DNA of 64,000 bases from Sorex araneus. Taxonomy: Eukaryota; Chordata; Mammalia; Eulipotyphla; Soricidae. Both the position numbers and the translations under genes were made by a program. The stretch lies in the NCBI RefSeq assembly GCF_027595985.1, contig NC_073305.1, forward strand, positions 176,833,089 through 176,897,088, given 5' to 3'. Of the stretch, positions 31,481 to 43,539 are shown piece after piece. The notes below the pieces were generated by a model. The model had not been told where the DNA came from. It saw only the letters and a list, made by a program, of their open reading frames with translations, and ran no database searches. Position 1 is the stretch's first letter; each line of letters opens with the position of its first letter.

Positions 31481-31569
31481 GTATGACTGCTAGGTTTGCC
31501 CAGTAGAGTAGTTTTATCACTAACAGTTACCGTTGTTGATTGGAATCTTATAGTACTTTTGACGTCGGT

Positions 31570-32247
31570 GGGCCCCACGGGTGACTTTCGTGAAGCGGGG
31601 AGGAGAAAGACGGTCACTTTCTCTCCAACCGCCTCAAACACCCGGGACCCAGGGTTACTGGGTTCTTGTCTCGCTCGCGGAAAAGAATTTCAGGAGTAGA
31701 CAAGCAGTGAAGTAACAGACTTTATTTAGAAGGTCTTAGGGAAGGAGGAAGGGATACGTGGAAAAGGAAAACCAGTCGGAGTAACGCGCTCAAGAAAAAC
31801 ACGGGCTCCTCCAAAGATGGAGAGAGCTCTACACACATTCTAGCACTGGACACGAAAGCATGAAAGTACACATCTCAAGGGGGGAGATGCGGGAGACACA
31901 TGTGCTCAGCCACATGGCACAAGCAGCACATGGGCTCAGGCAGCATATTCGCGCCCTTCCTTTGTTCAAGGTGTCTTTTATAGGGTTTCTTCAACCTGCC
32001 CCCACCCACATGGGGTTTCTTTCCAGGTAAAAGTTCGTTGCTAAGGTTACCAGGGAGGTTGGGAGTGGTGATGGCCTTCTTTGGGGAACCTCCTGGGGAG
32101 GGGTCTATTATCCTCACAGTCTGTTGAAGGTCTTATCAGTGCGGTTCCTGTATCCACAGGGTGGGTCAGTCTCAGGATTCTCCTCCCTGGAGACTTTGAT
32201 GATCTAAGTTTCATTGCCAGGGGCCTTTCCCTATCTACCTGCCTACA
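31570..32247 (-). mobile_element. Solo LTR of an endogenous retrovirus, antisense
   Basis: On the minus strand: TGTAGGCAGG start near 32247, TATA-like CTATAAAAG (about 31975-31983), AATAAA near 31722 and a GC-rich R/U5 end near 31570. The 3' boundary is approximate. No retroviral coding sequence lies next to it. ERV1-like by architecture only. Confidence 0.65.
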
Positions 32248-32354
32248 TCACTTTCAGTGTTAGATACATTTTCCCCCCACCACACATATGTGCATTTTCT
32301 TTTTAGGTGTTTATGGAACACCTAAAATAAATATTAGGTTTAAGAAATTCATGC

Positions 32355-32516
32355 GTGGGGCTATAGCGATAAAACAGTGGGTAGGGCGTTTGCCCGACCT
32401 GGATTCGATTCCAGCATCCCCTGAGCACTGCCAGGAGGGACTCCTGAGTGCAGAGCCAGGAGTATCCTTTGAGCATTGCCAGTTGTCATCCATAAAGCCA
32501 AATTAAAAGAGAAAAA
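32355..32516 (+). mobile_element. SINE with internal deletion
   Basis: GGGGCTATAGCGATAAAACA, then the step from GGCGTTTGCC to CGACCTGG lacks about 10 bases. Confidence 0.85.
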
Positions 32517-32978
32517 AAGAAAGTCATATTCAGTTACTTTTTTAAAGTTGAGTCACCCTGAGATACACAGTTACAAAGTTGTTCATGATTCAGTTTCAGT
32601 CATACAATGTTCCAACACCTGTCCTTTCACCAATGCACATTTCTCATCCTGTTCCCAGTTTCCCTCCCGCCTTCCCTCCCAGCCTGCCTCTATGACAGAC
32701 ACTTATCTTCTTTTTCTCTTTCTTGTCCTCTCTCTCTCTTTCCTTTTGGACATTATGGTTTACAATTCAGGTACTGAAAGGTCATCATGTTTATCCCTTT
32801 ACCTACTTTCAGCACTCAGTTCTTGTCCAGAGTGATCATTTCCAACTAACATGGTCATAATGGTCCCTTCTTTATCCTAACTGCCTTCCCCCATCACACC
32901 TGTGGCAAGCTTCCAAATGCTGGACCAGTTTTCTGTCCCCTGTTCCTATTGTCCTTGGGTATTAGTCTCATACTATTT

Positions 32979-33159
32979 TTTTTTTTTTTTTTTTGCTTTT
33001 TGAGTCACACCCGGCGATGCACAGGGGTCACTCCTGGCTCATGCACTCAGGAATTACTCCTGGTGGTGCTCAGGGAACCATATGGATGCTGGGATTTGAA
33101 CCCGGGTTGGCCGCGTGCAAGGCAAATGCCCTACCCACTGTGCTATCACTCCAGCCCCT
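32979..33159 (-). mobile_element. SINE, antisense
   Basis: CTCATACTATTTTTT before and CTCATATTATTTTTT after. Confidence 0.92.
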
Positions 33160-33440
33160 CATATTATTTTTTTTATATCCCACAAATGAATGCAACCTTT
33201 CTATGTCTGTCCCTTGCACTCTGACTCATTTCACTCATCATGATATTCTCTATGTCATGATATTCTCTATTGATTTACAAGAAAATTTCATAATTTTGTT
33301 TTCCCAAATGACTTCATAATATCCCCTTGCATAGATGTCCCAGTGTTTCTTTATCCAGTTTTCTGTTTTGGAGCACTTGGGTTATTTTCAGATTCTGGCT
33401 ATTGTGTATAGTGCTGTAATGAACATAGAAGAGCAGATGG

Positions 33441-33613
33441 ATTTTTTTTTGGTGGGGGGTCACAGCCAGCGAGGCACAGGGGTTACTCCTGGCTCTACAC
33501 TCAGGAATTACTCCTGGCGGTACTCAAGGGATCATATGGGATGCTGGGATTCGAACCTGGGTCGGCTGCGTGCAAGGCAAACACCCTACCCACTGTGCTA
33601 TCACTCCAGCCCC
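33441..33613 (-). mobile_element. SINE, antisense
   Basis: GCAGATGGATTTTTT on both sides; B box intact (reverse GGTTCGAATCC). Confidence 0.93.
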
Positions 33614-33639
33614 GCAGATGGATTTTTTAAAGTATGTTT

Positions 33640-34390
33640 TTATGAACTACGTATCCTGTTCATGCTTACACTCAGTGACTCCAATATTTCTTACCGATAC
33701 CCACCACAACTATACCCACATAACTAAAGATTTTTGTTGTAACTCTTGCAAAAAAAGAAAAGGAGGAAACACCATTCATTTCTGAATAAGATTGTGCTTG
33801 ATTTAAAACTTTAAATTACTGAAACTAGGCATTAAAGAGAAACACAACTGTTAGAATTTACTCAAGAGGGTAAAGAATTCAACCAGTAGAACCTAAATGC
33901 TGCTGCCTCTCGAAGGAAGCCCCCCAGTGCTCGGCTGCCTCAGTTCTCCCTCCTCACCCACCTCAGACAGTGCCCCCTAGGGTCTCTGTTAGTGCAGATA
34001 CAGAACAGAAGATGTGCAAATTTGCCCAATCCCATGATACTGGGAGTAATTGAACCAGAGTAAGAGGATTAGTAGCGCTTTTGCAATCAACCTCTATTGT
34101 TCACGTGCGCGCGCACACACAACCACACACACACACACAACCACACACACACACACACACATTCTTATTTCTTTCCTGCCAGAATTTCAGGACTATAAAT
34201 AGAATTTCTCCCTTCCTCCTTCACTGAATTAAGCTTCCGACATCTCTTCCTCTCCAGTATCCTAGGACCAAGTCAATCTCTCCTTCCTGCTTTCCTCACC
34301 TTCAACCTGCCAAGCTTCCTGTTTTGGCACATTATTCTGTCAAGAATTCTGATTTTCACTGGGCTAGAACTTGATATCCTTGAAAGTTTA
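33640..34390. other. No gene recognised
   Basis: Unique sequence with the CA microsatellite at 34105. Confidence 0.5.
34105..34162. repeat. CA microsatellite
   Basis: Begins with alternating CGCGCG, then (CA)n with two CAACCA breaks. Confidence 0.95.
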
Positions 34391-34393
34391 CCC

Positions 34394-34580
34394 CAAGGAC
34401 TAGAGCAATAATATAGTATGTAGGGCATTTGCCTTGCATGAAGTCGACCTGGGTTCAGTCCCCTGTATCCTGTATGGTTCTTTGAGCATCACCCAGAGTA
34501 ATTACTGAGTGCAGAGCTAGAGGTGACTTCTGAGCATTGCAAGGCGTTGTTTAAAACCCAAAACCAAAAACAAGCAAAAA
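34394..34580 (+). mobile_element. SINE, old
   Basis: GGACTAGAGCAATAATATAG with GGTTCAGTCCC and an AAACCAAAAAC tail. Confidence 0.8.
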
Positions 34581-34719
34581 GTTGACCACAAATATCACCC
34601 TCCATTGTACATTTCTGACACTTAAAATTTATTAGTCAAGGCTCTCCAGAGAGATTGAAACAAGGGAGACAGGCAGAAGAAAGACTGGGAGAAAAATTTT
34701 TAATTGAATGGAAACTAGA

Positions 34720-34916
34720 GGGGCCAGAGAGATAGTACAGTGGGTAGGGCATTAGTCTTACATGCAGCGAACCCAGGTTCAATCACTGGCATCCTCATCT
34801 AGTCCCCCGAGCACCACCACGATATTACCTGAGTGCAGAGCAAAGAGTATCCCCTGAGTATGCTGGGTGTGATCCAAAAAGCAAAAAATATATAAATAAA
34901 TAAATAAATAATAAAA
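34720..34916 (+). mobile_element. SINE with TAAA-repeat tail
   Basis: GGGGCCAGAGAGATAGTACA to GTGATCCAAAAAGC, then (TAAA)n. Confidence 0.85.
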
Positions 34917-35040
34917 AATGGCAACTAGAAACTGCATGGTTTGGTTGGAGGATTCCTTAATGCCTTGGGAGAAAATGCTGGCAAGTACAACTAACTTAGA
35001 AGAGAGAGTTGAAGTAGTATTACTACTGAGATTAGATCAA

Positions 35041-35071
35041 TGTGTGCGTATTTGTGTGTGTGTATATGTGA

Positions 35072-35138
<67 letters not shown>

Positions 35139-35158
35139 TGAGAGAGTGAGTGAGTGAT
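35041..35158. repeat. TG then AG dinucleotide microsatellite
   Basis: (TG)n with ATG interruptions passes into (GA)n and GAGT steps. Confidence 0.97.
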
Positions 35159-35159
35159 C

Positions 35160-36570
35160 CATTCACATTGAGTTTGGGGGATAATAATAGGCACAGGTGG
35201 TTTTGGCCACCTTCCTTTCCCTTCTCACCTCCTGACATCTCTTCTTAACTGCACAGACCTTTGATTTCTTTATGAATTTATTCCTATCCATAAGATTACA
35301 GTTTTTTGTTATTAATTATCCCTCTTTCTATATTTTTATCTCACCCAAAGAGATGAAACTCTTTCATACCTCTCACTTCTCTGCCACGATCCTCATAGTC
35401 ACCTCTTCTCTACAGAATAGAAGTGATTTGTTATACTATAACTATTTCTTCACCTGTTAGTTTCTTACCCCTTTCTGCAGTTCAGTACGAAGATCACCAC
35501 AGTGGCTGCTACCAAGTAGGTTATATCTGCACTGCCTGATTCTATGGCCAGCAGGAGTTGAGGCAACATCCCTTTGTTTTGAAGTCTGGACAAAAACTTT
35601 CACACGAACATTTCCATGTCAAAACCACCAGTTGTGACCTAGGTACATCCCAGTCCAAGACCATGACCTACAGGTATTCATCATGACTGTGGAAGCCCAC
35701 CACCACCTTCTCATCCATTGTCAGGGAAAAACAAGTTATTTAGAGTGACAGGTACTGTGCAGAACTGAGTGTGAAGAGAGGGGAGAAGTGAGCTGCACTG
35801 AGGTGGGGAAAGGTGAATGGCCAACCCACACTCAGTTTATGATCAGATCCTTCTCGCCCCAGAGAAGAGATCAAGAAATAGAATTGAATTAGGCCTTACT
35901 CTCTGAGCAATTGATTCAGTGCTTGAGGTTTAGATAGAGATGGCTATAAAGACAGATTATCACTATTATGCCTTAAAAACCTGAGAACCAAGGTGTCAGA
36001 ATTATGACACAGTTTGGTTCAAAAACCAGGATCACTAGTGATCATGCACAAGGATAGAAAACTCCCAGGTTAGCCTGAGAAAAAATTCTCTCTTTTGCCC
36101 CAACCACACCCCTTGCCCCATTTTATCCTCTTAAGGTCTCCTGGTTGAGATGATGTGCACTCACTTATTGAAGGTAACTTTCTTTTTTCATCCGACTGAC
36201 TCAAAATTTAATCTATTTGAGAAACAATCTCACATACAAATCCACAGTGAATGTCACTCACTCAGTGGGACATCACTTAGTCTGGGCAATTTGATATATA
36301 AATTTAACCAAGGTAGAGGGATCAAATTGCTTGATATGTAATCAGACAATCTCAGCCTGCAATTTCTATAATGCCTCATTTTCAAAGGCACAGGCCCACA
36401 CTAAGTTTTACCTGTTGATTCTAAAAGACTAAAGCAAAATCAACCCTGACTCACACCAGATTCTCTTCTTAGGAGAGGCTCATTCCAGGGGTGACAGTAA
36501 TCAGATGGGAGGAGCATGGTGGCTCTTCATGATGTGTCATACTGAGGGAATCTTCCCATGAACCATAAAG
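35160..36570. other. No gene recognised
   Basis: The longest repeat-poor stretch (1.4 kb). Frames are short and unsupported. Confidence 0.5.
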
Positions 36571-36760
36571 GTAAGACTAAGGGTGTCATGGAGGCAGGGG
36601 GAGGGTGGGAAATGGGGGGTATACCCAGGATATTGGTGGTGGGGAATGTGCACTGGTGGAGGGATGGGTGTTTGATTATTGTTAGATTGTAACCCAAACA
36701 TGAAAGCTTGTAGCTATCTTACAGTCATTCAATAAAATTTAAAAATTTATTTTTTTAAAA
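36570..36760 (+). mobile_element. L1-type 3' end fragment
   Basis: GGTGGTGGGGAATGTGCACT, GGAGGGATGGGTGTTTGAT and CAATAAAATTTAAAAA mark the tail. Confidence 0.65.
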
Positions 36761-37044
36761 AAGACAAAGGGGGTAATCCATCCCATTGATGAAGGTAAGA
36801 AGACCTTCCACATAAATTCAAAAGTCTGGAGTTCAGAATTGGGTTCTCACATAAGTAGATTTCATGGTGGCCTCTGTGGCAGAAAATAGGCTCTAAAGTA
36901 GGACAAGATGAGAGAAAAGGCAGTTATCTCTGGATACCTTGAAATTTTTTGTCTCTGATACAGTCACCTGGTGGCCAGGTCCCTATAGACTGAGGGTTCC
37001 AAGCCAGCTGAGAGGCCCTGCTTTAAGCTAAGTTTCTTTTTTTT

Positions 37045-37220
37045 TAATTTTTTTTTGCTTTTTGGGTCACACCCGGCAATGCACAGGGGTTACTCCTGGC
37101 TTTACACTCAGGAATCACCTTTGGCGGTGCTCAGGAGACCATATGGGATGCTGGGAATCGAACCCAGGTCGGCTGCGTGCAAGGCAAACGCCCTACCCGC
37201 TGTGCTATCACTCCAGCCCC
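37045..37220 (-). mobile_element. SINE, antisense, young
   Basis: TTTAAGCTAAGTTTCTT before and TTTAAGATAAGTTTCTT after. Confidence 0.94.
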
Positions 37221-37945
37221 ATTTAAGATAAGTTTCTTGGAAGACAAATGGAGTTGACACTCATAGAACTGAACCAGAGTCCACTGAATCTGAGTGTGCA
37301 GAGCTGTGGACAGAGGGTCAATTCTAACAGGCGGAGCACCCAGACTCTTCTATCCTCAGCACTAGAGGGTGAAGTGGGGGAGGATCGATCCCGTCACAGT
37401 CTTGTGTTCTTGTGCTCACTGTACTCAGCAAATTTGGAAGTCATTTGCATACTTAGCCCGTGGTGGTCATCAGGAGGATCAGCTAGTATTGAAGATCTCA
37501 GTGTAGACAGTTGTTAGCCTTAGTCACATATGAGAGTCATGTAAGGAAGATTTCCAGAAATTAAACTAGTAGACTTCACAGTATATTTGTCCAATTTTTC
37601 TAATGTGTATAAGGCTGAAAACCACTGGACTACTGGAAAGAAAGCTGACAGATCTGGGCTTCTCTTTCAGTAAACAGAGGGCAGAGTCTCTGAACCAGAT
37701 AAGAGCCTCAAGTTTTTAAAAGAGATTTGTTAAGTGGACATGATATCTACACAAAGCTGCCCTATTCATTAAATGTTTATTGATACAATGTTATCAGTGT
37801 TGATACCTTATATGTATTGCATAAATTACTGCAGGCATGGGGGTTATAATTACACTCTGGTCTAAAGGTTTGATGATTCACTAGTCAAAAATAAAGACAC
37901 CAGCTGGACCATATTTATATTTATGACACTCAGAAGGCTTTGGGG
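37220..37945. other. No gene recognised
   Basis: Unique sequence. The 89-codon frame at 37248 starts at a SINE target site and has no domain. Confidence 0.5.
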
Positions 37946-37949
37946 AGGG

Positions 37950-38124
37950 GGCTGGAGCAATAGCACTGTGGTTAGGGCATTTGCCTTGCACACGGCCCAC
38001 CTGGGTTCAATTCCCAGAATCCCATATGGTCCCTTGAGCACCACCACGAGTAATTCCTGAGTTGTTGAGTCAGGAATAACTCCTGTCCATCACCGGGTGT
38101 GACCCAAAAAGGAAAAAAAAAGGT
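37950..38124 (+). mobile_element. SINE
   Basis: AAGGCTTTGGGGA before and AAGGTTTTGGGGA after. Confidence 0.92.
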
Positions 38125-38519
38125 TTTGGGGAAAATATATGGTCACTGCTTTCTCAGCTTTCTGTGACCACATCACAGCAAATTGCCTCGTTTTGGAGTG
38201 GCTGGTGCTTGTGACTGTGCAAGTGTGGGAAGATATTTTCACTGAAACTCGTGCTCCCACAAGCTCAGGTGGCAGCAACAATCCCTCTGCTCACTCCCCA
38301 GGCCTCAAGCTCACAACCTGTGCTTCAGAGACTCATTCTCTACTGACCCAGTGAGACAGCCAGGCAACCAAGACCCAGTGTTCTCGATGAATCTGAGGAA
38401 AGCTGAGCGCCGGGACTGGGTCCGGGTCATACTGTGGACAATGACTATCAGCCACCTCATTCCCGGTGTGAATTTTATCCTCTCCCATCATGCTTCTCTA
38501 CAGGTAATGAAATGTCCAG

Positions 38520-39110
38520 CAATTTCAGGTCAGAATCCACAACTTGAGAGACTTAGAGTCACCGCAGACAGGCCTGGCCCTCTCCAGACCCAAATTTCTG
38601 GAGCCTTTTGCAATGTGACCAAGTCTCCAGCCTGACAATGGCCCTGCACTTTCCACCTGTATGTCACTCTGAGAACGACTCAGCCTCAAGAATGGTCTGG
38701 AGACACATTGGCAGCTGTTCAGTCCAGCTTCAATGTTCCTGAAGTTCACCAGAGCCATGAGCCCAGTAGAGCCCAGAAAAGACATTGGGAGTGGTCCATA
38801 GAAGCCCACTCAGCTCAGTGAGTAAAAATAATAACACAGAAGGCTCAACTAGCACCTAACAGCTCAGTCAATGCTCAATAACCTCAGTAACACCATTATG
38901 CCATATATGTTATAACAAACTATCTAAAGTAAATTCTTTTGTGCTTGCTAAGGGAACAGGCTTCAGGGGCGGGTAGGAAACTGGGGACAGTGATAGAGAG
39001 ATGGTCACACTGGCGGTGGGATTGGTGTTGGGTCATTAATATCTGAAACAACTGTATTAGGAACAACTTTGTGAATCACAGTGTTTACTTACAAAAGAAA
39101 TAAAAAGAAT
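38520..39110 (+). mobile_element. Composite-type element with the AACAACTGTATTAGGAACAA tail
   Basis: GGCGGTGGGATTGGTGTTGG and AACAACTGTATTAGGAACAA are shared with 58440-58550 and 58990-59095. Confidence 0.5.
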
Positions 39111-39489
39111 CTGCAACTCTGTGAATAACATGTCATGCTCCTTCAAATAAAGTAGCCAAAAGAATGCTCACCAGCGGTCACAGTTCCCTACCATGTGCCT
39201 TCATCTAATCATTTGTGGCTCTACTGATGAGGTTACGACTATGTGTCAGATATAAAGGAGACATGTTTTGCTGATAACCAGAAAACTCACTGACTCAAAA
39301 AAAAAAAAGCCCCAATATCTTTTCAACTGCTTTTCTGTTCCTTAATTTTATTATTTAGTTTTAAATTTTCATTTATTTTAATGATGACAAAAGCCACAAA
39401 TATTGATACAAATCTAGAATTATAATTGATTAGATAACAAAGATGCAATATTAAAATCAGTGTATTTACAAAATCAATCGATGTGAAAA

Positions 39490-39630
39490 TTTCGCTTTTT
39501 GGATCACAACTGACTATGTACAAGGGTTACTACTGGCTCACGCACTTAGGAATTTCTCCTGGCGGTGCTCGGGGGACCATATGTGATGCTATCAATCAAA
39601 TCCGGGTCATCCGCATGCAAGTCAGCCCCT
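39490..39630 (-). mobile_element. SINE, antisense, head truncated
   Basis: GCTTTTTGGATCACAACTGA to CCGGGTCATCCGCATGCAAG; the A-box end is missing. Confidence 0.8.
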
Positions 39631-39699
39631 ATCCATGTGAAAATTGTCAAATCAGACCACAGGGTTGCTAAGTACTTGTCTTAACAGGATTAAGAGTTA

Positions 39700-40505
39700 A
39701 TTGAGGGGCTGGAAGTTGGCAGCCTCTGGGGTTTTTGGGGGGCAGGTGGAGGGACAACACTTGGCCCTGTCTGAGGCACCCCAGTGAAGTAAGCCTGGCT
39801 TAAAGTCGAGAGGCATTGCTGCAGCGAGCTGCTCAGTTCAAAGATTCTTTTGTGTGTCTCTAGATAATGGCCATTAAGGAGTTTAAGTAGCAGCCAGAGG
39901 CAGTTTGTGGATGTGACCTCCAGGGTCCCATGAAGACGGGGGATGAGAGGGATTGGTCCATCCCCTATCCCTTGAGGCCTGGAGTTTTCTCACTGGGTTC
40001 TGGAAGTTGGTGGTCTCTGGGGTTTTTAGGGGGCAGGTGGAGGGATGACACCTACCCCCATGTGTGGCTTAAAGTCCAGGGTATCTTGGCAGCGAGCTGC
40101 TTGATTCAGAGTCTTTGTGTCTCTGGATTATAGCCATTTTTTTCCTATCTTTTCCAGAGAAACAAACTATTGGCATATGCCCTGCAGGTCTAGCCCTCAG
40201 TGCATTGTGCCACTGGCCCTAACTGCAGTTTTTGATCTCTTTCAAGATTTATAGGTCTCTGAAATAAGGCCAACAAATGAGCTTGTATAGCTGAGCCGGA
40301 GGTGGTTTGTAGGCATGGTTTTCACATACCTACCTGTTGGCTGTTTAATTTCTTGGTAAACTTGGCCCCAAGTTGTTGGGGTGGGGCCAAAAGCACAGTG
40401 GCAATTTTAGGGTATCAGGAAGCCTGAAGGCACCATCAGGCTGCTCATGCACTCGCCCCGCAGGTACAGGTTGAAGAGCTGGCAGCACCATACCCCTAAT
40501 TCTAA
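39700..40505 (-). mobile_element. Antisense composite-element units, at least two and a half
   Basis: GGAAGTTGGYRGYCTCTGGG followed by GGTTTTT occurs twice (39710 and 40003), giving a period of about 293 bases. The distal part matches 5700-5990. Confidence 0.65.
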
Positions 40506-40519
40506 AGTTTGTATAGACT

Positions 40520-40702
40520 TTTTTTTTTTTTTTTTTTTGCTTTTTGGGTCATACCGGGCAATGCACAGGGGTTACTCCTGGCTCTGCACTCAGGAATTAC
40601 TTTTGGTGGTCCTCAGGGGACCACATGGGATGCTGGGAATCAAACCCGGGTCGGCCGCGTGCAAGATGAATGCCCTACACGCTGTGCTATCACTCCAGCC
40701 CC
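40520..40702 (-). mobile_element. SINE, antisense, young
   Basis: AAAGTTTGTATAGACTT before and AAAATTTGTATAGACTT after. Confidence 0.94.
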
Positions 40703-41075
40703 ATAAAATTTGTATAGACTTCTATCTCAAACGACATACAAACATTAATTTCAAATGGATTTAAAACCATGATATAAAACCTATATCTATTAAGGACATT
40801 GAAGGAAAAATAGGCAGATCTCTCTACATTGTTTACCTCAGAGGAATCTTCAATGAGAACCATCCACTGGCAGAGAACAAAGCAGAAATAAATGGGACTC
40901 TAAAACTATAAACCTTCTGCACTTTGATACAAATTAAGTCCTACGTAAAAGACACCCTACTTATTGGAGAGAAAATATTCACACATCTTACATCTAACAA
41001 AGGGCTGATATCCAAGATATATAAAACATATTCACAAAGTTCAAACAACAATTACGATGTTTGGAATTATGTGCA
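40700..41075 (+). mobile_element. L1 ORF2 fragment
   Basis: Broken plus frames read HTNINFKWI, then PISIKDIEGKIGRSLY, then IQIKSYVKDTLLIGEKIFTH and SNKGLISKIYKTYSQSSNNN, matching the late part of L1 ORF2. A SINE inserted at 40520-40702 splits it from the upstream sequence. Confidence 0.75.
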
Positions 41076-41099
41076 TGGGAAACCATCACTAACAGTATT

Positions 41100-41840
41100 A
41101 TTTATTATTTATTTTTAATTAATTAATTAATTATTAATTGAATCACCATGTGGAAAATTACAATGCTTTCAGGCTTAAGTTTCAGTTATACAATGCTGAA
41201 ACAACCATCCCTTCACCAGTGCCCATATTCCACAACCAAAAAAAAAAAAAACCAGTATACCTCCGATCTCTCACCCCACCCCCCACCCCCGCCTGGGTAA
41301 CTGATAAATTTCCCTTTACGTTCCCTTTACTTTGGTTACATTCAATATTTCAACAAAAAAGTCACTATTATTGTTAGGAGTTCCCCAGTAGAGTCAGACC
41401 TGCTGTGAAGAGACATGAGGTCACGCGGCCGCAATAGCAGCCGCATGGTTTTGGATTTCTGTATTTTAGCAACTAAGTCCAGGGAAATTTCTTCCAGAAA
41501 TTGGATCATTGCAAGCTTGTATCTCTCATCAGTGGTCCTCATAATATGGTGGTCGCCATGCCCTCCCTCCCTCCCCCCCCCGCCACCCGCAAGGAAAAGG
41601 CGAGAGAGAAAAACCTTTCCCCTCCTGGGCAGGCATGGGGCCTCGGCTTAGTTCTCAGTCTGGAGACATTCTGCAAGGAGCTGCCGGTACCAAAAGTAGT
41701 TTAGCTGGCCTCTGGAATCATGCTTGTGCAGCTGTGGTGAGGCCGCACACGTTAGGCCCCCGGGATCACATCTGAGCAGAGTGGGGCTGATGCCACCCAC
41801 CTTCCTGAGAGCACCCTTGCCCATCACTAACAGCATTATA
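41100..41840 (-). mobile_element. Antisense composite element
   Basis: Reverse complement of the tail (GAATCACCATGTGGAAAATT ... CCTTCACCAGTGCCCATATT) followed by units containing GCGGCCGC at about 41426. Organised like 6830-7440. Confidence 0.6.
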
Positions 41841-41877
41841 AATCCACAGAACCTTAAGCTATAAAAAAGGTGGTTTT

Positions 41878-42047
41878 TTTTCCCGCTTTTTGGGTCACAC
41901 CTGGTGATGCACAGCGATTACTCCTGACTCATGCACTCAGGAATTACTCCTGGAGGTACTTGGGGAACCATATGGGATGCTGAGAATCAAACCCTGGTCG
42001 GACATGTGCAAGGCAAATACCCTGCCCACTGTGCTATCGCTCCAGCC
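41878..42047 (-). mobile_element. SINE, antisense
   Basis: AAAAAAGGT flanks both sides; body of the ATGCACTCAG subtype. Confidence 0.9.
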
Positions 42048-42059
42048 CAATAAAAAAGG

Positions 42060-43160
42060 TTTGAAAAATACAAACAAGGGACCCTCTGTGCCTAAAGACT
42101 TTGATTCCAGAGACCTAACCCATTCGGGCATCCAGCACAGCTTCTAATAGCAATGCACTGGGACTGCGAACTGGGCTGCAACTCTGTGCTGCCCGGGGGT
42201 GTATTTTTCCTCCCAATCCTGTCTTCCTGCACGGAAAACGGTGGCGGCGGTGGCACCCACATGGCAGGCTCCATCTTCTAAGAGGCCTAACCCAGAGGTA
42301 TTCGATTTTTACACTTGGGGCTTCCAGGGACTCATGGGAAGGGGGTGTAACCGGCACGCCCTCGGCCCAGATAAATTTGGAGCCGCTGAGAGTGGAGCGG
42401 ACCCTCTGCGCCTAAAGACTTTGATTCAGAGACTTCTTACAGCAATGAACTGGGACTGTGATCTGGGCTATGCAATTTCTGGCAGAATTTTCCCTGGACT
42501 TTATACAGAAATCCAAATCTAAAATCCTAACATCTATAAATGTCAGCAATGTGAAACGGTTCCTTTTGAACAGGTCTGACTTGGGGGGGAAACTCCAAAT
42601 AATAACAGTAAGTTTTTGTTGAAATATTGAAGGTTATTAATGTAGCAGCCATTTCTCTGGACTGTGAACTAAGCAAAAGCCCCACGCCCGCCAAGAAGAG
42701 GAAATATCCCTCTTTCCAGGTTGTTTCCCAATTTCATGGAGAAACGCAGCGTGGCGTACACCATACTATGAGGCACGGGAAGGGGGATGATCTGGGAAAA
42801 AAAAAGAGCTATGTACTTGGAGCAGTGGGACTACATATCTCTTCATTCCCAGCAATGGAAAACTAATTATCAAATGCTTCCTTGATAGTAGGGCTGTCTT
42901 TCTTGGGTGGAAACTCCAACAACAATAGTGAGTTTTGTGTTGAAATATGGAAAGTAATCAAGGTAAGAGAAAATGAAGTGAAATTCATTAGTTATACAGT
43001 AGGGGGTGGGGGATGGGGGCAGGGGGGTATACTGGGGTTTTTGGTGGTGGAATATGGGCACTGGTGAAGGGATGGGTGTTTGAATATTGTATAACTGAGA
43101 CATAAACCTGAGAACTTTGTAACTTTCCACATGGTGATTTAATAAAAAGTTAAAAACAAC
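42060..43160 (+). mobile_element. Composite element: units plus L1-like 3' end
   Basis: GACCCTCTGYGCCTAAAGAC occurs at 42080 and 42400 (period about 320). Two AACTCCAA(A/C)AAYAAYAGT joining segments (about 42590 and 42910) suggest a second partial copy. The tail is GGTGGTGGAATATGGGCACT ... GATTTAATAAAAAG. Confidence 0.65.
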
Positions 43161-43539
43161 AACAACAAAAACCAACCAAACAAACAAAAAACCAAAAATA
43201 CAAACAACCTAGTCAATGGGGAAAGGAGCTTGTTGGATACCATTGGTTTGTCCTTTCTCCCTTGCCACAGAGTTTGGGCTTATCTGGTAATAATATCTAA
43301 GCTATTCTAGACTACATTGGTATGTCCGGCTCCCCTTGCCACTAGGAGCTTAGTTATATCAATCACAGCCATCAAAATGCTCCTTAGTCACTTCCATTCC
43401 TTTGTTTATCTGTAACCACTTCTACCAGTTTATCTGCTCTTCCTCTAATCAAACTCTGTTAATTTGTAAGGTCAGACCTTGCTAGGACAGTGTACTTGTA
43501 TTGTAAGTTAATACTGCCTTTCTCCACTCCTTATGTCTT

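Larger units (their letters stand above)
32550..33640 (-). mobile_element. L1 3'-end fragment, antisense, split by two SINEs
   Basis: Reverse complement matches the L1 3' UTR and ORF2 end seen at 10.1-10.8 and 26.6-27.3 kb (AATGGAATACT-type stretch, then TGACTGAAACA tail). SINEs at 32979-33159 and 33441-33613 interrupt it, each with a target-site duplication. Confidence 0.75.

Noticed and set aside
31480..32247. Endogenous retroviral coding genes next to the LTR
   Set aside because: No gag, pol or env-like frame is found on either side; the LTR is solo.
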